Source: Oscillospiraceae bacterium (GTDB lineage: Bacteria; Bacillota; Clostridia; Oscillospirales; CAG-272). From it: DNA of 64,000 bases. Positions 42,394 to 51,709 of the stretch are shown in pieces. A program made the translations under genes and the position numbers. Positions within the stretch are counted from its first letter, which is position 1; each line of letters begins with the position of its first letter. The stretch covers positions 62,001-126,000 of the forward strand of contig SVTJ01000003.1 of assembly GCA_015063845.1 (NCBI GenBank), in the 5' to 3' direction. Under the pieces are notes generated by a model. It searched no databases and had not been told where the DNA came from. It was given only the letters and a program-made list of their open reading frames with translations.

Positions 42394-42927
42394 ATGCGAG
42401 AAAAAAACAGCGTTTTTCGGACGGTCAGATCAATGACCGTGGCTGCAATGCTCGTCGCTATGAGCGTTGTCATCGGTATTTTTTGCAAGAGCTTTTTGAA
42501 CTTTGGCGCAGGACTTTTCAGGATTACTTTTGAAAATCTGCCAATAATACTCTCGGGTATTCTTTACGGTCCCATCGTTGGCGGACTTGTGGGAATATGC
42601 TCCGACCTTGTCAGCTATCTTTTGTCAAGTCAAGTATATCCGCCAAATATCATAGTTACCGCAGGTGCGGCGGCTGTTGGAATAGTCTCGGGAGTTATGG
42701 CGAAATACGTTGTTCGTAAGCAAGGTATGGCTCAGATAATACTCTCGGGTGCGGTGGCACATATCGTGGGTTCAATGATAATAAAACCGATAGGTCTTTA
42801 TCAGTTTTACGGTATACTCGTGCTTTGGAGAATACCGCTCTACCTTATTATCGCACCTATTGAGATACTTGTGCTTTGCCTTCTTTTCCGCAGAGAAAGC
42901 TTTAGGCGTATTGTTGATCGAAAGTGA
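42394..42927 (+). CDS. folT: folate ECF transporter S component FolT
   Basis: Membrane substrate-binding subunit of an energy-coupling-factor folate importer. The 177-residue protein has about six helices, with SMTVAAMLVAMSVVIG at the N-terminus and FENLPIILSGILYGPIVGGLVG (split about residues 47-68), typical of FolT. The shared EcfAA'T energising module is not in the window. The start at 42394 has SD AAAGGAGG, followed by T7. Its stop is 7 bp before folC, so uptake and polyglutamylation are controlled by one THF riboswitch. Confidence 0.92.
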   Translation: MREKNSVFRTVRSMTVAAMLVAMSVVIGIFCKSFLNFGAGLFRITFENLPIILSGILYGPIVGGLVGICSDLVSYLLSSQVYPPNIIVTAGAAAVGIVSGVMAKYVVRKQGMAQIILSGAVAHIVGSMIIKPIGLYQFYGILVLWRIPLYLIIAPIEILVLCLLFRRESFRRIVDRK

Positions 42928-42934
42928 GGAAAAT

Positions 42935-44203
42935 ATGGATTACACCCAATCATTGGATTATATACACAGCATAAGCTGGACATTTTGCAAGCCTGGACTT
43001 GAGCGTATAGGCAGGCTTTGCGAGCTGCTCGGTCATCCCGAGAGAAGCTTGAAATTTGTTCATGTGGCAGGCACTAACGGCAAGGGATCTTTCTGCTCGA
43101 TGATGTCGTCGATACTTACGAAAAGCGGATATAAAACAGGACTTTATACCTCCCCGTATATCAGATTTTTCAACGAGAGAATGTGTATTGACGGTGAGCC
43201 GATAAGTAATGATGAGCTTGCCGAGATAACCACCTATGTGCGTCCTCTTGCGGATTCTATGGAGGATACGCCTACCGAATTTGAGCTTATAACCGCGGTG
43301 GCACTTGAGTACTTTAAGAGAAACGGTTGTGATGTCGTTGTTCTTGAGGCGGGAATGGGTGGCAGACTTGATTCGACAAATATAATAAGAGAGCCGCTTT
43401 TGTCGGTCATTACGGGTATCGCTCTTGATCATACGGCATTCCTTGGAGATACGGTAGAGCAGATAGCAGCCGAAAAGGCGGGTATTATAAAGGATCACCG
43501 TCCCGTACTCTTTGGCGGAGACGACAAAGGTGCGGCAGACGTTATCGAAAGACGTGCAAAAGAGAATGGCTCCGAGTATTTTTCTGTCGACTATTCTGCG
43601 CTCTGCGTAAAGGCGGCAACGCTTGACGGTACTGAATTCAGCTTTGGTAAATGGGAGAATATGCGGCTCGGATTGCTCGCATTGTATCAGCCAAAAAACG
43701 CATGCGTTGTGCTGAGTGCCGTTGATATTCTTAGAAAATACGGGTTTGAAATTGACGAAAATGCTGTAAGAGAGGGAATAGCAGTAGCACGTTGGCAGGC
43801 GAGATTTGAGATAATTGACCGCACTCCGCTTACGATATTTGACGGTGCTCACAATCCGCAAGGAATTGACAGCGCGGTAGATAGCGTAAAGCACTATTTT
43901 GAGAATGACCGCGTGTATATACTGACGGGCGTTCTTCGCGATAAGGACTACACATATATTGCGTCGCGACTTTCCGAGATAGCGTCTAAGGCATTTGTTA
44001 TGAGCCCCGACAGTCCCCGTGCGCTGCCGTCCGAGGAATATGCGGACGTTCTTTCAAGCTTTGGCGTTCAAGCAACTCCATACACTTCTTTGAAAGAGGC
44101 ATATGAGGGCGCTGCGGAAGCTGCAAAACGCGATGGCGTTCCCCTTATCTGTCTCGGCTCGCTTTATACCTATTCCGAGCTTATGGAAGTAATGGGAAAG
44201 TGA
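42935..44203 (+). CDS. folC: folylpolyglutamate synthase / dihydrofolate synthase
   Basis: ATP-dependent ligase that adds glutamate to folates (and to dihydropteroate if bifunctional), trapping them in the cell. The 422-residue protein has the P-loop AGTNGKGSFCSM (about residue 45), LEAGMGGRLDSTN (about 138) and the C-terminal DGAHNPQGI (about 302). The start at 42935 has RBS GAGGA. It is the second gene of the THF-riboswitch operon. Confidence 0.95.
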   Translation: MDYTQSLDYIHSISWTFCKPGLERIGRLCELLGHPERSLKFVHVAGTNGKGSFCSMMSSILTKSGYKTGLYTSPYIRFFNERMCIDGEPISNDELAEITTYVRPLADSMEDTPTEFELITAVALEYFKRNGCDVVVLEAGMGGRLDSTNIIREPLLSVITGIALDHTAFLGDTVEQIAAEKAGIIKDHRPVLFGGDDKGAADVIERRAKENGSEYFSVDYSALCVKAATLDGTEFSFGKWENMRLGLLALYQPKNACVVLSAVDILRKYGFEIDENAVREGIAVARWQARFEIIDRTPLTIFDGAHNPQGIDSAVDSVKHYFENDRVYILTGVLRDKDYTYIASRLSEIASKAFVMSPDSPRALPSEEYADVLSSFGVQATPYTSLKEAYEGAAEAAKRDGVPLICLGSLYTYSELMEVMGK

Positions 44204-44206
44204 ATT

Positions 44207-44242
44207 TAATAGGGGACTTTTCTAAAAAAGCCCCCTATTTTT
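44207..44242 (+). terminator. folT-folC terminator
   Basis: ATAGGGG(A)CTTTT / AAAAG(C)CCCCTAT stem with T5 tail right after the folC stop. Confidence 0.85.
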
Positions 44243-44318
44243 GTTGGATAGTCTAGGAGTTATATGTGCGAATATCCCTATATATTCTCAAGATTTGCCA
44301 TTGACGGTAAATTAGGTA

Positions 44319-44347
44319 TTGACAGGATTTTGTATTTGTGGTAAAAT
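44319..44347 (+). promoter_or_regulatory. SigA promoter of queT
   Basis: TTGACA (44319-44324), 17 bp, TAAAAT (44342-44347). The start falls at the 5' end of the riboswitch. Confidence 0.75.
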
Positions 44348-44353
44348 ATCCGT

Positions 44354-44396
44354 CGTGAGTTCGTAACCATCCTCACGTAAAACAAAACTAAGGAGA
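44354..44396 (+). promoter_or_regulatory. preQ1-I riboswitch
   Basis: P1 CGTGAG (44354-44359) pairs with CTCACG (44372-44377), loop TTCGTAACCATC. The A-rich tail TAAAACAAAACTAAGGAG carries the family ACTAAGG ending. The SD AAGGAG is part of the tail, so control is probably on translation: ligand binding folds the tail into a pseudoknot and hides the SD. Confidence 0.9.
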
Positions 44397-44404
44397 ATAG
44401 AATA

Positions 44405-44899
44405 ATGAAAAAACGAAAAAGGTTATTGTTTATTTGTCAGGGTGCTATAATTGCCGCGGCTTACGTAGTGCTAACCTATTTGTCTTCAATGGTGGGACTA
44501 AGCTCGGGAGTGATCCAGATAAGGCTCTCGGAAATGCTGTGCATTCTTCCCGTGTTTACACCTGCTGCAATACCTGGGCTGTACCTTGGATGCTTGCTGG
44601 CGAATATACTTACGGGAGCAGTTTGGCTTGATGTGCTGGTTGGTCCGATAGCAACGCTCATTGGTGCGCTTGGAACGTATGCACTTCGTAAGAACAAATG
44701 GCTCGCGCCCTTACCCCCCGTGCTATCAAACGCACTTATCGTACCTTTTGTTTTGGCATACGGCTACGAAATGAGCGAGGCAATATCCGTAATGATGCTC
44801 ACCGTCGGCATAGGTGAGATAATATCAGCGGGAATTCTTGGCATGATACTTTACTTCGCACTCTATAAAAACTCAGAGAGAATATTCAGAATAGAATAA
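44405..44899 (+). CDS. queT: QueT family queuosine-precursor ECF transporter subunit
   Basis: A 164-residue membrane S component that takes up a queuosine precursor (preQ0/preQ1 type). It has about five or six helices. The signature GVIQIRLSEMLCILPVFTP is at about residue 36, and the protein ends KNSERIF. The preQ1 riboswitch directly upstream confirms the assignment. RBS AAGGAG belongs to that riboswitch. Confidence 0.93.
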   Translation: MKKRKRLLFICQGAIIAAAYVVLTYLSSMVGLSSGVIQIRLSEMLCILPVFTPAAIPGLYLGCLLANILTGAVWLDVLVGPIATLIGALGTYALRKNKWLAPLPPVLSNALIVPFVLAYGYEMSEAISVMMLTVGIGEIISAGILGMILYFALYKNSERIFRIE

Positions 44900-44939
44900 A
44901 AAAAGGCTGACTTACATTTTTGTAAGTCAGCCTTTTTTT
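44897..44939. terminator. bidirectional terminator between queT and putP
   Basis: Long stem AAAGGCTGACTTACA / TGTAAGTCAGCCTTT with A and T tracts, between convergent genes. Confidence 0.9.
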
Positions 44940-44947
44940 GTTGTTTG

Positions 44948-46504
44948 TTATTCTCCAGCCTTAACAGCTTCGAAATCTTCCTCGATCTCCTTGGAGGGCT
45001 GCTTTGTGAGAAGCGAAACCACAACTATGCAGATAGCGGAGAAGATGAACGCGGGGAGAAGCTCGTATATAGCGAATACTCCGCCGAGCTTGCTGATGAC
45101 AAGCTTCCAAAGGAATACCATACCGCCACCGCTGAGCATACCCGCGATAGCGCCTGCGCGTGTCGTTCTCTTCCAGAACAGAGAGAACAGCATGATAGGA
45201 CCGAATGTAGCACCGAATCCTGCCCAAGCGAAAGAAACTATCTTGAAGATAACGCTGTTTTCATCAAGTGCGATTATCATTGCAACAAGTGCGATAACAA
45301 GAAGAGTTATTCTTGTTACGAGCATTATCTGCTTGTCATTTGCTTTCTTGTGGATCACACCGCCGAAAATGTTCTTAGCAACAGCACTTGCAGCGATAAG
45401 AAGGTAGGAGTCGGAGGAGCTGATGGTTGCAGCGAGAATTCCTGCCATAACGAATCCTGCGAGAATAGCAGGCAGAGAAGAAGTAGCAAGCGTTATAAAG
45501 ATGTTTTCTGCGCCCGACTGGGTGAGATGAGCAACGGGGAAGAGAGTTCTTCCCATGATTCCGATAAATACTGCAACAGCCAAGGAAATTACGACCCAGA
45601 CCATAGCGATACGTCTTGAGGGCTTTAGCTCCTTTTCGTCGCGAATAGCCATGAAGCGGAGAAGCACCTGAGGCATACCGAAGTATCCAAGTCCCCAAGC
45701 CATCATAGAGCAGATGGAAAGCAGACCGTAGGGAAGCTTTTCACCGAACTGAGGCGCGCCGTTAACTACCTGCTGTGTGCCGTCAACAGTTGTGGGGTTA
45801 GCCAATCCAAAAAACTCAACAAATCCGGGAATACTCTTGGAGTTTTCGATGATCGCTCCAAATCCGCCTGCGCTTATCGTGCCGATAGTTACTATAACGA
45901 CAAGAGCTATTATCATAACTATACCCTGCATAAAGTCGGATGCGCTCTCAGCCAAAAATCCGCCGAGGATAGTGTAGAGAAGCACGAATATCGCGCCAAC
46001 TATCATCATAGCGATGTAAGGCAGACCAAATAGCTGAGCGAACAGCTTACCGCAGGTGACAAAGCAGCTTGCCGCGTAAACCGTAAAGAATATAAGAATA
46101 AAGAGTGCGGCAATCGTCATGATGACCTTATTCTTCTCACGGAAACGGTTGGAGAAGAAGTCGGGAAGCGTGATAGAGTTGTTTGCGCGAACACTGTATC
46201 TGCGCAATCTCTTGGAAACGATAAGCCAGTTGAGATAAGTACCGAGCGCAAGTCCGATAGCCGTCCAGGCAGCATCTGCAAGACCGCACCAATAAGCAAG
46301 ACCTGGCAGACCCATAAGCAGCCAGCCGCTCATGTCCGATGCTTCGGCACTCATAGCAGTCACCCAAGGTCCGAGTGAACGTCCGCCGAGAAAGTAATTA
46401 TCCGAGCTTTTATTGGCTCTTTTAGCGTAAATAATACCAATCGCTATTACCGCAGCCATATATATGACCATCGCGATCAGTATCTGTATTGTTTTGCTAT
46501 CCAT
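44948..46504 (-). CDS. putP: sodium/proline symporter
   Basis: A 518-residue sodium:solute symporter with about 13 helices. The N-terminal FLGGRSLGPWVTAMSAEASD and SGWLLMGLPGLAY blocks, and FVMAGILAATISSSDSYLL in the middle, match PutP; the paired serines there are Na+ ligands in the family. Start at 46504 has RBS AAGGAGG, while the longer frame to 46561 has none. It is monocistronic with its own promoter and terminator. Confidence 0.93.
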   Translation of the reverse strand: MDSKTIQILIAMVIYMAAVIAIGIIYAKRANKSSDNYFLGGRSLGPWVTAMSAEASDMSGWLLMGLPGLAYWCGLADAAWTAIGLALGTYLNWLIVSKRLRRYSVRANNSITLPDFFSNRFREKNKVIMTIAALFILIFFTVYAASCFVTCGKLFAQLFGLPYIAMMIVGAIFVLLYTILGGFLAESASDFMQGIVMIIALVVIVTIGTISAGGFGAIIENSKSIPGFVEFFGLANPTTVDGTQQVVNGAPQFGEKLPYGLLSICSMMAWGLGYFGMPQVLLRFMAIRDEKELKPSRRIAMVWVVISLAVAVFIGIMGRTLFPVAHLTQSGAENIFITLATSSLPAILAGFVMAGILAATISSSDSYLLIAASAVAKNIFGGVIHKKANDKQIMLVTRITLLVIALVAMIIALDENSVIFKIVSFAWAGFGATFGPIMLFSLFWKRTTRAGAIAGMLSGGGMVFLWKLVISKLGGVFAIYELLPAFIFSAICIVVVSLLTKQPSKEIEEDFEAVKAGE

Positions 46505-46549
46505 ATAGAGAACCTCCTTAAAATGATGGCAAAAAAGTAAATATAGACC

Positions 46550-46578
46550 ATTATACCACATATTTTCAAAAAATGCAA
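46550..46578 (-). promoter_or_regulatory. SigA promoter of putP
   Basis: Minus strand TTGCAT (46578-46573), 17 bp, TATAAT (46555-46550). Confidence 0.65.
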
Positions 46579-46642
46579 CGAAAAATTTACAATATTAGTG
46601 GCTTTTTTGAAAATAAAATTTTTGGAAAGTGAGAAAAAGTTA

Positions 46643-46671
46643 TTGAATTGAGGCGAAAAATATGTTATAAT
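46643..46671 (+). promoter_or_regulatory. SigA promoter of cdaA
   Basis: TTGAAT (46643-46648), 17 bp, TATAAT (46666-46671). The 65-nt leader holds a small CGCGC/GCGCG hairpin with loop GAAGT. Confidence 0.7.
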
Positions 46672-46735
46672 AAGATGATAATTTGTATTTACCGCGCGAA
46701 GTGCGCGATCTTACAACGGCTAAGGAGGTGTCCTA

Positions 46736-47623
46736 ATGGGAGGATTTGGTGAGTTTTTCGGTGTGATGGGAACTTTTTTAAATAAGTTTTTCGTCCAGAC
46801 AGTAATAAACATACGCATAAGGGATATCATTGATATCCTGCTGCTCACGTTCGTGCTGTTCTTCGTTTATACGCTTATTCGAGACAGCCGCGCTTGGAAA
46901 TTGCTTGTCGGACTTGGAGTGCTTTTGCTTATATCCATAATTTCCGAGGCGTTCGATATGAATGCGCTCAGCTTTATTTTCAGTGACTTCCAATCGGTAG
47001 GACTTCTCGCAATACTCGTCTTGTTCCAGCCTGAGCTCAGAACTGCGCTTGAAAAGGTGGGTGGAACGCCTATAACGGGAATCAAGAGCATATCGGCGGA
47101 GTCTAAAGACCTTGCTACGAGAAATGCAGAGATAGACGCTATTTGTACAGCGGCAAGTGAGCTTTCCAGAGATAAGGTGGGTGCGTTGATAGTAATTGAG
47201 CGCTCAACCAAGCTTGGAGACTTTGTGAAATCGGGCGTTTACGTAGATGCAACGATATCTCCGTATATGCTGAGAAACATATTTTTCAACAATGCGCCGC
47301 TTCACGACGGTGCGGTCATAATACGTAACAGCCGTATATGCGCGGCAGGCTGTTTCTTGCCTCTTTCCACAAAAGAGGATATCGACAAGGACCTTGGTAC
47401 GCGTCACAGAGCGGCAATAGGACTTACAGAAATAAGCGACGCGCTTGTTATCGTAGTTTCCGAGGAGACGGGAACGGTATCTCTTTCTATTGACGGTAAT
47501 CTTGAGCGTAATTACAATTATAACACGTTGAAGCAGGCGCTTAATACGCATCTCAACCCCCTCGGAACTGTTGAGAGCGCAAAGCACAGAACGTCCAAAT
47601 CTCGCAAGAAGGGCTCTAAGTGA
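46736..47623 (+). CDS. cdaA: diadenylate cyclase CdaA
   Basis: Membrane enzyme making c-di-AMP from two ATP. The 295-residue protein has three N-terminal helices (about 25-110) and a DAC domain. The catalytic motifs are PLHDGAVIIR (DGA, about residue 188) and LGTRHRAAIGL (RHR, about 220). RBS AAGGAGG. The usual partner cdaR is missing; a 61-residue membrane protein stands in its place. Confidence 0.95.
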   Translation: MGGFGEFFGVMGTFLNKFFVQTVINIRIRDIIDILLLTFVLFFVYTLIRDSRAWKLLVGLGVLLLISIISEAFDMNALSFIFSDFQSVGLLAILVLFQPELRTALEKVGGTPITGIKSISAESKDLATRNAEIDAICTAASELSRDKVGALIVIERSTKLGDFVKSGVYVDATISPYMLRNIFFNNAPLHDGAVIIRNSRICAAGCFLPLSTKEDIDKDLGTRHRAAIGLTEISDALVIVVSEETGTVSLSIDGNLERNYNYNTLKQALNTHLNPLGTVESAKHRTSKSRKKGSK

Positions 47624-47639
47624 GATAAAGGAGGGCAAA

Positions 47640-47825
47640 ATGAATAAGCATACACATGAGCACAACGACGGCTCCTACGTCGTCAAGAAAAGTAAAAAGT
47701 CAAGCATTTTCGCGTTTATAATTTGCTTTTTGATAGCGTTTGTTATATGGGCTTATACTATGTCGTACGGTGACGGCGCAGACGTGCCCGAGGATAACGA
47801 TACCGTAACCGAAGAGACGGCATGA
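47640..47825 (+). CDS. CdaR/YbbR-position single-helix mini-protein
   Basis: A 61-residue protein with a His-rich start (MNKHTHEHNDG), a basic patch, one membrane helix (about 24-44, IFAFIICFLIAFVIWAYTMS) and an acidic outside tail. The helix resembles the N-terminal YbbR/CdaR anchor, which regulates CdaA, but no YbbR domain follows. RBS AAGGAGG is strong. It lies 16 bp after cdaA and overlaps the next gene by 4 nt, so it is in the operon. The family assignment is inferred from position and helix only. Confidence 0.6.
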   Translation: MNKHTHEHNDGSYVVKKSKKSSIFAFIICFLIAFVIWAYTMSYGDGADVPEDNDTVTEETA

Positions 47826-49537
47826 GCGAAAAGAAAGTGGCAGATGAGCTTTACCGCCGTTTTTGCGTGGGAGGAATTTCACTATCTCCAGACGCGGACG
47901 AGGGGGAAGCTTGCCTAATAGCAGCAAAGCAATTGAAGCGTGCAGGGATAAACCCTGCACGACTTCGTTTTGATATTTACAAAAGATCGGTGGACGCGAG
48001 GAAAAGACACGACGTAAGGATAGTATATTCGGTTGCTGTCAGCGCGCCCGACGGTGTTCGAGCAAAGGCACTCGATGCGCTTAAAGGCAAGGTCACGCCT
48101 ATAAACGACCGTCCGCTGGATATAAGCTTTGGCGAAGAAAAAACAAACGTATCTCCGTTGGTAGTCGGAATGGGACCGTGCGGTCTTTTCTGCGCACTGC
48201 TACTCGCAGAAAACGGATATTGCCCCACGATAATCGATAGAGGCGACGGCATAAGAGCGAGAGTGGAGAAGACTCAAAGATTTTTTGAGAGCGGAGAGCT
48301 TGATACCGAGAGCAATATACAGTTTGGAGCGGGTGGCGCGGGTACGTTTTCTGACGGAAAGCTGATGACCCGAGTAAACGACGCAAGGGTGAATTATATA
48401 CTTCGCCGTTTTTGTGATTTCGGTGCTCCAAACGAGATACTCACATCGGCAAAGCCACATATCGGCACTGACCTTTTGGTCGGTATAGTTGACAAAATAC
48501 TTGACCGCATCTCCGAGCTTGGCGGAAGAGTTATATACAGATGCAGGCTCGACGGTATAGAGGAGCTTGCGGACGGCACGATACGTGCTAAAACTACGTC
48601 GGGCGATATAAATTGCTCGGCACTTGTAATGGCGATAGGCCATAGTGCGAGAGATACTTATAGCTGGCTCTTGAAAAAGGGCTTTGCGGTTGAGCCTAAA
48701 CCATTTTCTCTCGGAGTGAGAATAGAGCATATTCAGGAAGACATAGATAAGACTCTTCTTGGAGATTTTGCGGGACATCCGAGGCTCGGTCACGCCGAGT
48801 ATCATTTGTCGGATACTTCTTCGGGCAGGGGCGTTTATACTTTTTGTATGTGCCCCGGCGGTGAGGTAGTGGCTGCGTCAAGTGAGGAGGGCGGTGTTGT
48901 TGTTAACGGAATGAGTAAGCACGCGAGAGACGGCAAAAACGCAAATTCCGCACTTCTTGCATCCGTCCGTCCCGAGGACTACGGAGCTACTCCCGAGGGA
49001 GCGATAGCACTTCAGCGTCGTCTTGAAGTACTCGCTTTTGAGAGCGCGGGAGGTGACTATCATGCACCTATACAGACCGTAGGAGATTTTATCTGCGGTG
49101 TCAGCACGCACGAGCCCACAAAAATATTGCCGACTTATAGGGGAGGCAAGGTAAGGGCTGTACGCCTCGATAAGATTTTGCCCCAGTACGTTACGGATGA
49201 GCTGAGGCTCGGGCTTAAGAGCTTTGATAAAAAGATAGGCGGTTTTGCCGCAGAGCATGCGGTGCTTACGGGTGTTGAGACCAGAAGCTCCGCGCCTGTC
49301 AGAATATTGAGAAACGATAGTCTTACGGCTATTGGACACGATAGAATATACCCCTCGGGTGAGGGTGCGGGCTATGCGGGAGGCATAACCAGCGCCGCGA
49401 TCGACGGAGTACGTGTAGCGACAGCTGTTATGGCTCGCTTTGCTCCGTGTGACGGTTGCGAAAACTGTTTTTGCGAGGTGACTGATGAAGGAAATAAAAA
49501 GAGAAAAGATATGGGAGAGGAAATACGTCTCGGGTGA
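47822..49537 (+). CDS. FAD-dependent dehydrogenase (COG2509-like)
   Basis: A 571-residue soluble flavoprotein. After an N-terminal domain of about 105 residues comes the dinucleotide-binding motif VVGMGPCGLFCALLLAENG (about residue 113), the loop NIQFGAGGAGTFSDGKL (about 163) and the C-terminal GEGAGYAGGITSAAIDG. The last part has a Cys group CDGCENCFC. It is of the uncharacterised FAD-dependent dehydrogenase type common in Firmicutes; the substrate is not known. ATGA overlap with the preceding mini-gene. Confidence 0.85.
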   Translation: MSEKKVADELYRRFCVGGISLSPDADEGEACLIAAKQLKRAGINPARLRFDIYKRSVDARKRHDVRIVYSVAVSAPDGVRAKALDALKGKVTPINDRPLDISFGEEKTNVSPLVVGMGPCGLFCALLLAENGYCPTIIDRGDGIRARVEKTQRFFESGELDTESNIQFGAGGAGTFSDGKLMTRVNDARVNYILRRFCDFGAPNEILTSAKPHIGTDLLVGIVDKILDRISELGGRVIYRCRLDGIEELADGTIRAKTTSGDINCSALVMAIGHSARDTYSWLLKKGFAVEPKPFSLGVRIEHIQEDIDKTLLGDFAGHPRLGHAEYHLSDTSSGRGVYTFCMCPGGEVVAASSEEGGVVVNGMSKHARDGKNANSALLASVRPEDYGATPEGAIALQRRLEVLAFESAGGDYHAPIQTVGDFICGVSTHEPTKILPTYRGGKVRAVRLDKILPQYVTDELRLGLKSFDKKIGGFAAEHAVLTGVETRSSAPVRILRNDSLTAIGHDRIYPSGEGAGYAGGITSAAIDGVRVATAVMARFAPCDGCENCFCEVTDEGNKKRKDMGEEIRLG

Positions 49538-51683
49538 TGCGGAGCGAGATGCGGCAATAGCCGATATTTCAAAGACGCTCGGAGTGTCGCTGCTTTTTGC
49601 GGTGCTACTTTATAACAGAGGCTATACTACTCCCGAAGAGGCAAGAAGATTTCTTTGCTTCGAGGAGACAGACCTGCACGATCCTTTTTTGCTTGCAGAT
49701 ATGCAAAAAGCTGTGGATAGGATACTCAGAGCTGTCGACAACGATGAAAAGATTTACATATACGGGGATTATGACGTTGACGGAGTTACGTCTGTCAGCG
49801 TGCTGTATTTGTACCTCACCTCGATAGGCGCGAGAGTAGGTATCAAAATACCCAAGCGAGAGGGAGAGGGCTATGGAGTTTCCATGGCGGCGATAGACAC
49901 GATAGCGGCAGACGGCTGTACACTTATAATCACTGTTGATACGGGAATAACGGCAAACGCTGAGGTCGAATACGCTAAGACCAAAGGAGTGGACTTTGTC
50001 GTTACAGACCATCACGAGTGTCACGGTGAGCTTCCCGAGGCATGCGCTGTGGTAAATCCCCACAGACCGGATTGCCCATATCCATTTAAAGAGCTTGCGG
50101 GAGTTGGCGTCGTATTCAAAACGGTATGTGCCTGTGCCATGGAAATAAGCGAAAGAGCTGGGGAGCGTGCGATAGACGGAGTTCGCAAGGTTTGCAACGA
50201 ATACGCAGATCTTGTGGCGGTCGGTACTATTGCGGACGTTATGCCTCTTGTCGATGAGAACAGACTTGTTGTCAGCCTTGGACTTTCAAAGCTGGAAAAA
50301 GGAACGGGAAGAGCGGGACTTGAGGCTCTTCTTGATGCGTCTACAAAGCGAGAGGGAGATGCCTCTAAGCGAAAAAAGGTGACGTCGGGAATGATAGGCT
50401 TTGGTATTGCGCCGAGAATAAATGCTGCGGGAAGAATAAGTGATGCGCTGATAGCAGTCAAGCTTATGCTCGCTGACGACGAAGACGAGGTGGCAGCATA
50501 TACAGAGGAGCTTTGCGAGACCAACAGACAGCGACAGATAGAGGAGAACCGCATAGCTGCCGAAGCTTATGAGATGCTTGAGAACAGCTGTGATTATGAT
50601 AATGATAAAGTCATAGTGCTCGCGCACGATAACTGGCAGCAGGGAATTATAGGAATAGTTTCTTCGAGGATAACCGAGAAATACGGACTTCCGTCTATTC
50701 TTGTGTCTTTCTGCGGATCTGACGGAGATGAGCCACATGCTCTTGACGACGGAAAAGGTTCGGGAAGAAGCATAAAAGGACTTAATCTCGTAGAGGCTCT
50801 CGGAGCTTGCGAGGACCTGCTTGTAAAGTACGGCGGACACGAGCTTGCGGCGGGACTTACCGTCAAGAGAGGTCAGCTTGAAGAGTTCAGAAAACGCATA
50901 AATGAGTACGCTGATGCTCATATGACAGAGGATATGTTCCGCATAAGTCTTTTTGCGGAATGCGAGCTTTCTATGAATGAGGTCAATCTTGAGTTTGCAA
51001 CGGAGCTTCAAAGACTTGAGCCGTTCGGAATAGGAAACGCATCGCCGCAGTTTGTTATGAATGATGTGAACGTCAGAAGGATCACTTCCATAGGCGGAGG
51101 AAAGCATACAAAGCTGATATTGCAGAAGGACGGCATATGTATGACGGCTATGTATTTTGGCGTTGGAGAGGGCGAGCTTGGAGTAGAAGAGGGAGATGAC
51201 GTTGACGTGCTGTTCAATATCGACGTTAACGATTACAAAAACGTTCGAAGCGCGCAGATGATACTCCATGATATCAGACTTTGCCAGGCTTATGCAGGTA
51301 AGCTCGATGAAGAAAAGCGAAGATACGAGCAGATAAAGGCAGGAGACGCATATCTGATCGAGGAGTGCGTTATTCCCACAAGAGATGATTTTGCGAGAGT
51401 ATATACTGCTCTACGCAGAGAATACCGTGCGGGAAATAATATACTCGATACCAAGGGAATTCTCAAACTTGTGAATACATCAGCACAGGAGCGAATAGGA
51501 TACGTAAAGCTGAAATACGTTCTCAGAATACTCAATGAGCTGAGTATATGCGTTGTTGAGGAGCTGGGAAGTGATATTTATAGATTTGAGATATTTTTTA
51601 ATGCGAACAAGACGAATATAGAAAAGTCGTCTATACTAAAAAAGCTCAAGAGCCAATGTGCAAACAGACAGTGCGCTGATTGA
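49485..51683 (+). CDS. recJ: single-stranded-DNA exonuclease RecJ
   Basis: 5'-3' ssDNA exonuclease for repair and recombination. The 732-residue protein has the DHH motifs YGDYDVDGVTSVSVLY (about residue 90), TVDTGI (about 150) and VTDHHECHGELPEA (about 170). The DHHA1 region follows with GGHELAAGLT, then an OB-fold and a C-terminal domain. The start at 49485 has GAGGTGA but overlaps the previous gene by 53 nt; a later start would cut conserved N-terminus. Confidence 0.94.
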   Translation: MKEIKREKIWERKYVSGDAERDAAIADISKTLGVSLLFAVLLYNRGYTTPEEARRFLCFEETDLHDPFLLADMQKAVDRILRAVDNDEKIYIYGDYDVDGVTSVSVLYLYLTSIGARVGIKIPKREGEGYGVSMAAIDTIAADGCTLIITVDTGITANAEVEYAKTKGVDFVVTDHHECHGELPEACAVVNPHRPDCPYPFKELAGVGVVFKTVCACAMEISERAGERAIDGVRKVCNEYADLVAVGTIADVMPLVDENRLVVSLGLSKLEKGTGRAGLEALLDASTKREGDASKRKKVTSGMIGFGIAPRINAAGRISDALIAVKLMLADDEDEVAAYTEELCETNRQRQIEENRIAAEAYEMLENSCDYDNDKVIVLAHDNWQQGIIGIVSSRITEKYGLPSILVSFCGSDGDEPHALDDGKGSGRSIKGLNLVEALGACEDLLVKYGGHELAAGLTVKRGQLEEFRKRINEYADAHMTEDMFRISLFAECELSMNEVNLEFATELQRLEPFGIGNASPQFVMNDVNVRRITSIGGGKHTKLILQKDGICMTAMYFGVGEGELGVEEGDDVDVLFNIDVNDYKNVRSAQMILHDIRLCQAYAGKLDEEKRRYEQIKAGDAYLIEECVIPTRDDFARVYTALRREYRAGNNILDTKGILKLVNTSAQERIGYVKLKYVLRILNELSICVVEELGSDIYRFEIFFNANKTNIEKSSILKKLKSQCANRQCAD

Positions 51684-51709
51684 GCTGTTGATTACGAGGT
51701 TTATTATCT

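Noticed and set aside
42950-43894. 314-codon minus-strand frame across folC
   Set aside because: Antisense to a complete folC with all motifs; no RBS.
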